Source: Purshia tridentata
Lineage: Eukaryota; Streptophyta; Magnoliopsida; Rosales; Rosaceae
Reading direction: 5' to 3'
Assembly: GCA_003254885.1 (NCBI GenBank)
Contig: QANT01003877.1
Coordinates: 1 to 58,605, forward strand
DNA length: 58,605 bases
Shown: one piece after another, positions 49,990-58,605 of the stretch
Position numbering within the stretch: the stretch's first letter is position 1
Layout: every line of letters starts with the position of its first letter
The notes under the pieces: generated by a model
What the model was told of the DNA's origin: nothing
Database searches by the model: none
The model's input: the letters and a program-made list of their open reading frames with translations, nothing else
Position numbers and translations under genes: made by a program

Positions 49990-50397
49990 CTACATGGAAT
50001 GGGCCAAAATATATGCAGCTGAACCAGCAAAAGCAGCCAAGTGTGAAGCCCAGATTAACCTTGTAGATGCTGCTGAAGAAGAAGGTGGCAATGCCCCAAA
50101 TGGTGAAAGTGCAGAGTAAGGGCCAGGTGAGGCCAAGTCATCTGGATTTGGAGGGCTTGGGTTGGAGGGAATGGTGGGTATGGAGGAGTCAGTTGGAGTA
50201 GCAGGCACAACAGGACCAGGAGATGGCAAGAGTGGAGCTATTTCTGGAGGCAACCCTTGGTAAGTGAATGCAGGAGGAGTAGTGAAGAATGCTGGAGAGG
50301 CTGAGATACTAGAAGCTTTTGAAATGGAGAAAAACAGAGGAGAGGACATGAGAGCCATAATGAGGGCTATGTGAAACCAAAAAGAGTATATGGCCAT
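49990..50397 (-). CDS. Classical arabinogalactan protein, AGP25/26/27 type
   Basis: A single exon encodes 135 aa. Residues 1-30 are a hydrophobic secretion signal with LALIM-like core. The middle (about 40-100) is rich in Pro, Ser, Thr and Ala with dipeptides (LPSPGPVVPATP, IPSNPSPPNPDDLASPGP) that are hydroxylated and O-glycosylated in arabinogalactan proteins. The C-terminus (SSSAASTRLIWASHLAAFAG) is hydrophobic after a small-residue cluster, as in a GPI-anchor signal, so the mature protein should sit at the outer plasma membrane and cell wall. The PSPPNPD block and overall layout match AGP25/AGP26. Its position next to the RUNKEL gene supports AGP25 orthology. Exact cleavage sites are inferred. 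Confidence 0.85.
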   Translation of the reverse strand: MAIYSFWFHIALIMALMSSPLFFSISKASSISASPAFFTTPPAFTYQGLPPEIAPLLPSPGPVVPATPTDSSIPTIPSNPSPPNPDDLASPGPYSALSPFGALPPSSSAASTRLIWASHLAAFAGSAAYILAHSM

Positions 50398-52359
50398 TCT
50401 AATAATGAAGGTATCAATCTCTCACACAGACACACACCTAGTGAAGAGTGCTGTGTGTTTGTGTAATGAGAAATTTTACTGAAAAAGCAGAGTGATGAGT
50501 GGGGATATCCGTGGGCTTTTGGATGAAGTTATGATTTGGGGTTTTTAAAAGGATGACTAGAAGTTTTAGGTGGGGTCAAATGCCACATGGGTAGTGAAAA
50601 TCGGATGGATGTGAAAAAATACAGGTTGGCATGTTTAAGGTAGAGACAAAGATCAAAGGTGGCTCATGGCTGTAGGGATTATTTTTAATTTGTGTCAGAT
50701 GGTTTTCCCATTTGGGTCACGGACCTTGCTGTTCCCTGATTTTCTGAAAATCCGGATCCCAAGTCCTATTCTACATCATTACCTCCATGCATAATCATTA
50801 ATCACACTTTTTACTACATGGTCATCAAATTGATCAATCGGCTTGTATGGAACTCAAATGTCACTGGGTTAAATTGAAAATATGAATTTGAGCAATGTTA
50901 AATTACTATAGGTCACTTGAACCTCGACTAGAGATGTGTACAAATATTGTACCAAAATATTTTATCCTATGAATTTTGTATGTAAGAAATTGTGATCCGT
51001 TTTATTGATGTAGATTCACCAATTAACTAAAAAATGTGCAGCTATGAGGGACGAGCATCCTAGGAAAGTACTAGGAAAAGAGTTTATTGGTGTTATAATT
51101 TGTGAGTTGATTCCATTTCCAATTTTAAAAAAAAGTCGGAAAATTCATGCAGAAGACATTATTAACCCATAATGCAAAGATTTGCATTAAAAGAAGTCTA
51201 AGAGGTCACGGACAACATACCCACCCCCAACAACCCTTTCCCCCAAAAATTACGGGCCCAACAGGTCAAGAATTACCGAACATTAACCGACAAAGGATGT
51301 CCTAACCAACCAAATTCCAGATGAAATCGAAACTTTTGTAACTTGTAAGTTGTAACTATCATTCCATGCATGAGCAGGTGAACCAAAGTTTATTGTTCTT
51401 TTGGGTAGAATGGAATCAAAGTTTTGTTGCCATTCCAAGGTCCAATGGTTTTATATCATTTCATTTATCATTATTGTTTTCTTTCTTAGGGCAGAAATGG
51501 AATCGAATAAGAATCAAGTTCTTCGCACTGTAATGATAATGATATCAGATCACACTTCGTCTCATTGACCAACAAGGGCCACCAATATTTGGGTGAGACA
51601 TTCTTTGGCCATCCCTTTTTGTTTTGAATATAATTTTATTTTCAGAATCCATAATCTTTAACTAATCCATTAACATCACCTTTCTTAATATGATAGCATT
51701 GCATATAAAATGCTTATAATCCTACACCATTGAATCTATTGTCCCATAAATTTTATAGATTAACAGGCTGATACTTTCTTGTCAAACTGTGAATCTAGAT
51801 CACACATTCAAACTTATATTAATTTATAATCAATGATTCAGATTTATAATCAAACAACATACATTCTTATGTTGCCAAACTGTGGAAAGAGAACATTTTC
51901 AATGGATTAACTTCAAATCCTATGTAACTTTGAATGGATCTGTTCATTTCTGAAGGACAACCAAACAATTTCATACTACAACTAATCAGCATTTTGAGAT
52001 GAGTAGAGTACAAGATTGTGATCGAAATGCAGTGAAGAAACTTCCAGAATATATATATTGAGAAAAACTCGATTTAAAATTTCAATGGAGACGCAAAGTA
52101 TACTGAAATTATACAAAGACACGCCAATCAGAGCCAGATTGACACTAACATTATGCAGAAAAATTAAACTCACCGTAACAAGTTGTTGACCCTCCTCATC
52201 AAGAACTCAGGAGGCGTGTCTTTATGCCATTCTGAAAGCCAATTGATTTGCTTAGTACTGCATGCCAAAAGAAACAACAGAATCACTAATGTTGAAAGAT
52301 TATGAATGTTAAGAGACAATGCAATAGGTGAAAGAAACCACCATACAACCTCTTGGCAT
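50398..52359. other. Region between the AGP and RUNKEL genes
   Basis: Both genes are on the minus strand. Bases 50398-50800 should hold the AGP leader and promoter, with a CA/TG-rich run near 50422-50465. About 51900-52359 may be RUNKEL 3' UTR. The rest is AT-rich with no feature I can support. Confidence 0.55.
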
Positions 52360-55300
52360 TCACAGGCAGCGAGGCAGACGCTGCAACTCCACAGCCACAT
52401 GGAAAGCAGCAGTGGCTAAAACAGGTACACCTGAACACTTGAGCTCAGAAACTATGGCTTCAATTTTTGAAATCTCGGGTATAGATATCGACAATATCAT
52501 TGCATGTGACAAATACTGCCTACAAGAATAACCAAGTGCATGCAGCATCCGCTGCACCAATAAATGAGATGTGCTCCTACGCCAAGACTCGATCACTGCA
52601 GTAACTTTCGGAAGATTAGTTAGTAGACCAGCAGTGGCTTCCCTTGGAGCTGCTTTGAGCAACAACACCACACATTCCGAAGCTATATCTGCCACATTTC
52701 CTACATGGGACCTACCCAACTCTAGGAAGACACCAACATTGCTGCCAAAGTCCATGATATCTCTTATGCCTGGCTGCTGATCAACAGTTCCACTTCCCTC
52801 GGAAGACGCATCACCTAAAAGTGCAGGTTCTTTGGAATAGATGAAGCCTTTTCTACCACTCACTGAACGTAAGAGGAAAGCCCTGCATAAGCCAAGGGCG
52901 GGTTCCAGAAAATCTTCCATATCTTTTGCATATACGAACTCCAGAAGCTTTCCTATTTTCCTAACTACCTTCAGTTGAGAAAGTAACTTGGTTTCCATTT
53001 CAGAAGCAGATGTCAGAGCCAGACATAGCATCACATTGTTTAAATTTGCACTTGAGAGATCACCAAGCAAAAACTCAAAGCATTGTGAGATTATCTTAGG
53101 ATGCAGAATGTCTGCAATTTTAATGTATTTAAATTCAATAAGCATCACAAGAAGCTTTTGTGCGTACAAGGGGATTGGATCTTCATCTTCAATCAAGGAA
53201 GGGTAGAGAGGAAGAAATTTCGTATTGGATATGGATTCCAATTCCTTTAACCTTTCCTCATCTTCAGATTGTTCATTCAGAAAAATTTCCATCACATCAA
53301 ACAAAATTTTCAAGCACAGAAACCTGGCATCACCATCCTTGTTGCCCTTATAAAGAACAGCCAAACTGGGGAGAATTTCACGGATAAAAATATCAGGGCT
53401 TTCAAGAATAACACTTGACTCCTCCGTTATAGACTCAAGAACTCGAAGAAGGGTAATTTGAAAGTCATCCCTGCCCTGGAAATCAATAGAAAATTATTTA
53501 TCAGTATCTATGTCACCATATTACATTATCTCTTCATCATTCTTTTACTTCTTTTCTCATAAACTAGTATTAAACACTTTCCACTCCACAGATGTTGGAA
53601 ATTTACCATAAGGCCAAGATAACAGCTATGCTGTAACCCTCAATGAAATGATTTACTAGGGATTTATTTAGCAAATATCTGTACAGTATAGTGGCAGGTA
53701 TCAGGTTGTCACTTGCTCAGGCATTTTACCAACCCATCACAACCTAGGATCACTTGCCAAGACACAGTAACTGAGCCTCAGGCAAGCTATATATCATCCC
53801 AAGTTTCCAATCATTGACAATTGACTGATCTAACCAACCATATAGGTTTTAGCATTATTAATTTTTCATCCCAATTAAAGTTGTGGCTTTAATTGGGAAA
53901 CTTAAAGCATTTTGATTACAATGAAAAAAAGAAATGAAAAGAACAAACAACACATAATGGTTCAGCTGCAGCCACCTACCTGAAACGGTGTCTCCACGAG
54001 TTTAATTAGATTTGCCAATTGCTGCAGGACCTGAGCACTCACCACCTTGTGCTTAAAAGACGAGCTCCGAAGAAGATGGAAAACTACAGGAAACATATGA
54101 ATGTTGGTCTTTGGAGGAGCTCTACTCTTAAGGGGAGATTGATGCCCAAGGCGCCTTCCTCCCAGGATTTGCTGAATTTCTCCTGTTAAAGTATCCAGTA
54201 AACTCGGTATAGTAGATGCCACAACACACACAAATCCATCTAAACACTGCTGCACATAGTGGTCCTTCTCTTTTGCCAGCCTGTCCACAGCAGAAAGTAA
54301 CCTGGCATTGCAAAAATGTGGCAGCCACCTCCTAACATTCTTACAAAGAAGAGCAACAAAAACAAGTGCCTTTCCCTTCAAAACTTCACTTCCCTGCTCA
54401 ATAAGAGACACGAGACTTGGGACAATATTCTTATCCTCCATCAGTGGCAGGAGGCACCTGCCAATATTTGTGAACATATGACTTCCAAGCATGGCCATGT
54501 TTAAAAGGTTTAAGCTGATTTGCTGCTCACGTAGACTGCCCTTCACAACTGCAGATGCTATTTCCTTTAGAGAGAGCCTCTCTATTACTGGTTGAATGCT
54601 AGGTGGATTAAAACGAACCAGACGGACCAAACATGATCCTGCTGTGAGCCTCATGCTCTCCTGTTTCCCAGAAGCCCTATATAAATAGCACAGGTTATTA
54701 ATTATGTCCTGGCTGGTGAAACGAGCTGCCCAGTTCCCGGCTTGACTGCAAATATTTTCAATCGTCCTCAATGCATAAAGTTGAGTTAAGTCATCCTCTC
54801 CTCTTCGTAACATTGATGACACCAAGGAGAGCAATGAATTTGAAACCTGCCCCGGAAAGACTTAAGTTATAATTGACAAACAATTAAATAGAAGAGGAGG
54901 AAAGAGTGCCTGAAGTACTCAAGGACATTAGTAAGTAGCAGCTCTCTTGATACAACATATGTGAGACTTCAAATGATGAGGCAAAAAATGAAGGAAATTT
55001 TTTTACTAAACAGTACATATACATATGATATAAAACTAAATATATTACTCACTCAGAATAAAAAGGCATAATATATAGAGTAGAACAGTTAATATTTTTA
55101 GGATCAGGTGCATAAGCAACAAGTTTATCGCAATAAGGTAGGAAGCTAACCTGCCAGCTGTCCTTTGATGGAGACTCTGCTGGATTGTTATCTCCAGCAT
55201 GCTCACTTTGAGTGGATATATAGAATAGCAACTCACCTAAAGCAGCCATAGAAAACCTCCTCACTTTTTCCTGCTTGTCTCTAAGACAATCAGTAAGTGA

Positions 55301-58206
55301 ACCCAAAATTCCAGAATTTGCCAAATCATCTTGAATAAAAGTAGAATGCCGAATTAACAAACCAATCAGTGAAGCAAGTTGGACACGCAAAGCTGAAGCC
55401 TTGGACTGTCGGAGCATTTTAACAAGCATAAGCATGATAGGTCCATTGGTCAAGATATTGGCAGCATCTGCATTATTGCTTAACATCTCAAGGTATCTAA
55501 TTACATTCTGCTTCTCCCCAATGCTACTGTTCCCATTAACAATGGATATAATCTTATAGTTGAGTGCATCCAACTGCTCTTTAGATATCTTCACAAAATC
55601 AGAGGCATGAAGTGCCTCAAAGGGAAGTGAAGGAATTACCTCTGAAATTTTATCAGCCTTTCTGCTTGGCATTACAGGTCTGACTGAAAGATCAGATGGA
55701 TGCCAAAGAACCTGTGAAAGGTTATTTGAAGGCTTTGCAGAATCATAGTCAACTGCAGATCCTGAATCTTCTTTAAATCTCTGATTTTTGAGTTGAGGAC
55801 TGGCAATGGGTGGGATTGCGGGCACTTCTATAATCTGTGGAGATGATTCCTGATCAATCATTCTTGATTCATCTGAGGCAGAGATATTAACCACAGGCAG
55901 GGTGTCTGATTGGTTTATGTTGTTTTCCATCTCTTCCCCTTTACCCTGGTGCTGATTTTGACTAGAAATTTTGTCATCAGGTGTACAAGCTTGGTTATCT
56001 GCCCCATCAGATTCATCATGTGTGTCATCTTCAGTGTTCTCATTAAAATCAAGTTCCATATCAGTGTTCTCAATTTTGACTTCAGAATCATTCTCAGAAT
56101 TACTAGATGGCCTCCGATAGTTTTCCTTCTCATTTTCCTTCTGTAAGTTCAGTTTTGCAATTCTTGAGAGTCTTAAAAGATTCACACCCCTGGTAGCACC
56201 AGAAGGATCCCTTTGCTTTTCATCAACCCCTCTGCCAGAAACCTTTGCTTGAGTTTTGTGACCTCCTGGTGTGCCCTTGACTGGAGTCTCATGGCCTTTT
56301 GATTTTAAAATAGAATTCTCATCCTGCTTTAAAGATCCTTTAACATCCTTTTGACGAGATTTAGGAGTCCTGTTTTGAAAAGAATTATCACCATTTCGCA
56401 CTGACAGACATGGCTTGGCATATTGCTCTATCATATTAGCAAAAGCAGGCTGAGGAGGTAGAGGAACTAGACTTAACTTAGTTCTCCAGAAAGCATGACC
56501 ACAAAGCTCAGGCCACTGTATTCTTTCTGCTGGATCCTTTACAAGTAAAGAATTTATTAGATTCACAAAAGGACGACTAGGAGTGCCAGGTAGAGGCGGT
56601 GTTGGATCTGAGAGGATAGATTTTACTAGCTGAGTAAATTCTCTACCCACAAAGGGAGGCCTCCCAGCATAGCACTCATATAGTACACAACCAAGGGCCC
56701 AGAAATCAGATGCATATGAATGGACACCCCCATCTTCAAACAGCTCAGGAGCCATATAACAAGGTGTTCCACGTTTTGCTTGCGGCAACTAAACATGTGC
56801 AACAAGATCAAGTAAATAAGTATTTCATATTTTGCTAAGAAAAAAATTGGAACAAAAAAATATTTGGACATTTTCTAATTAAATTCATATGCCTTTATCA
56901 AAAGAATTTCAAATATTGTGATTGATAAGATTACCAACCGAGGAAGAAGGGGTTCGTGATATATCACTTAATTTTCTAGCCAATCCAAAATCACAGAGCT
57001 GCATTGTAGAAAGATACTAATTCAGATGAAGAGCCAGAAAGTTCAAGAATAATTTTAAAAAAAAAACACATATACACAAAAATAGTATTCCTTATACCTT
57101 TGTCCGGCCATTCTCATCCAATAGGATATTTGATGGTTTCAAATCACAGTACATGATTCCCTTTGAATGTAAAAACCTAAAAGGAAGCAACCATTTTCAG
57201 AACAGAACTCAAATTAATCTAACATGTAGAGACTAGTCACAAGAAAGAAAATGAAGCAGGTGAGCAATTCTTACAGCAAAGCTCTAACAAGGTCACACCC
57301 AAGGTCATGAATTGACTCTTCAGGTAGCTGACGATCCTGCAACTCTTCCGTACATTATTAGTAACACAGTTCTAAAAACACTTTGGATATGCCACACCAG
57401 CATTGTAAATGTATAATTCTAACAACATAACATGATACAAGGAATCGTCTTTCAAAAAAACATTATCAGTTGTGCCTATATAAACTAAACCAATCAGATT
57501 AACCACGACTTTATTCATAGCAGCTAACATGTCCACAAGCTTCTATACATTAAAGCAATGCAAAGTTCACATTGAGCGATCAATACCTGGTTTAATAACG
57601 TCATCAAATTGCCGCCAACACAATACTCCAAAACTAACCACAAGTGAGCAGAAGTTTCATACCTATGTGGTGACGCAACAAAAAAGGAAATTCGCAAATA
57701 CATAATTTGTGGTTAGTTTGAAGCAAATAAACACATGTATAGAGATTCCACAGGCAATTATCCGATGAAGAACACTTACCACCAATAAAATTTGAGAATA
57801 TTCTGATGATCTAGAGTGTGAAGAATCTTAACCTGCATCAATTGAAAATTCTATAACCCTAAGCATCTTCAAATTTGAATATCGAAAGCAACAAAATGTC
57901 CGAGCATTGCTAAAATCTGATTTACGTTTTAGGTCGATAATTGAACACATTTACTTACTTCTTGAAGAAGCTTGCTCTTCTGCGATTTCTCGACACTTTT
58001 AATCGCATAGTACTCAATGGTCTTCTTCTTCCTCCCTTTGTACACGGTCTACAAAAGTGAAACGACATGAATCGATTGATTAAGTGACTAAATTGAAGTA
58101 CAATTAGTACATCGGTGAGTTCAAATTTGAAAATGTGAGTGAGCTTGAGCTATGTTACCGAGCATCGTCCACGGCCAATGGCTTCGTATATGTGGTACTG
58201 GTTCAT
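52360..58206 (-). CDS. RUK: RUNKEL-type microtubule-associated kinase-like protein
   Basis: Ten exons on the minus strand: 58159-58206, 57959-58048, 57780-57832, 57587-57662, 57275-57336, 57098-57176, 56939-56998, 55151-56788, 53980-54846 and 52360-53475. They give 1,362 aa, close to the 1,366 recalled for Arabidopsis RUK. Residues 1-260 are a kinase-like domain: GRGRCSTVYKG loop, AIK lysine, DFG at 139-141 and MAPELF. The catalytic loop reads YCD (119-121) in place of HRD, keeping only the Asp. A charged, poorly structured linker (about 280-560) contains the basic block after exon 8 begins, and the rest is helical ARM/HEAT-like repeats to the end LQRLPRCL. In Arabidopsis, RUK binds microtubules and is needed for phragmoplast expansion in cytokinesis, with no detected kinase activity; that is family knowledge. 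Exon 7 uses a weak donor, GTTGGT. Confidence 0.95.
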
Positions 58207-58605
58207 CTCTGAGCTTTCCTAGGGTTGCTGATTTGAAATTAGAGATGGATGAGAGTGAGTGGAGCACAGAGAGAGTGACTGAAGCACAGAAAGAGTGAGA
58301 AAGAGAGAGATAGAGAGAGAGAGAGAGAGAGGTTGAGATTGGGAATATAGGTTGGATATGATTGGAGTAAGGCTTTGGGGACGATTGGTCAAATTGAGAG
58401 AGAGAGAGAGAGAGAGAGTGACTGTGGGGGTGAGCGGGAACATGAAATTGAACGAAAATCAAACAAGGAAATAGAGAAAAAGCGAATCGTGTTTTAGGTT
58501 CGAGTTTGTATCGAAACAGTATGTTTAATTTTAAATTTTGAAGGGCCAGGCTATACCGACCACCCTTTACTACTAAGTTGACCACCTTTTTTTCTTCTTT
58601 TTTAT
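58207..58605 (-). promoter_or_regulatory. RUNKEL leader and promoter-proximal region
   Basis: On the minus strand this segment is strongly pyrimidine-rich, with two (CT)n tracts at about 58301-58331 and 58397-58419, typical of plant 5' leaders. No TATA box is obvious before the window ends. Overlapping Ser/Leu-rich open frames come from the CT repeats and are not genes. Confidence 0.5.

Overview
This window is nuclear DNA from a flowering plant, most likely a eudicot and plausibly a woody rosid, though I cannot fix the species from sequence alone. The evidence is AT-rich intergenic DNA, GT-AG introns, genes matching plant-only families, CT-rich leaders and plant-type MITEs. Runs of N at 16322-16327, 20100, 29630, 32390, 35484 and 41049 sit in homopolymers or simple repeats, so this is a draft assembly. 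I see no rRNA, tRNA, CRISPR or bacterial-style features.

Nine protein-coding genes can be assembled exon by exon. In order they are: a CDK-like kinase (+, 1394-5042), an inactive-type beta-amylase BAM9 (+, 8554-10808), a tubby-like F-box protein (-, 13746-15851), a SCA7/Ataxin-7-type zinc-finger protein (-, 18875-25462), a vacuolar NHX cation/H+ antiporter (+, 33261-37541), a VAP27-type ER protein (-, 38330-41397), a plastid acyl carrier protein (+, 45524-48512), an arabinogalactan protein of the AGP25/26 type (-, 49990-50397) and the RUNKEL microtubule-associated kinase-like protein (-, 52360-58206). All exon junctions keep phase except in the last exon of the VAP gene, where one extra base breaks the tail anchor.

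The genes do not form a pathway. From memory, BAM9, a tubby-like gene, AGP25 and RUNKEL are neighbours on Arabidopsis chromosome 5 (AT5G18670-AT5G18700), and ACP1, NHX2 and a CDK-like kinase are neighbours on chromosome 3 (AT3G05020-AT3G05050). This window holds both sets interleaved, which looks like an ancestral block that was duplicated and fractionated in Arabidopsis.

The spaces between genes, and several introns, carry mobile DNA. There is a probable solo LTR (11507-12583), a Tourist-like MITE with TAA target duplication (29530-30151), a hAT-like MITE with a perfect 8-bp target duplication just upstream of the acyl carrier protein gene (44615-45152), a retroposon-like insertion in an acyl carrier protein intron (46894-47132), a Helitron-like end (about 28387-28417) and an LTR-like segment (about 26680-27727). 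The most unusual gene-level observations are a U12-type intron in the zinc-finger gene, catalytic-site changes in BAM9 and RUNKEL, and the VAP frameshift.
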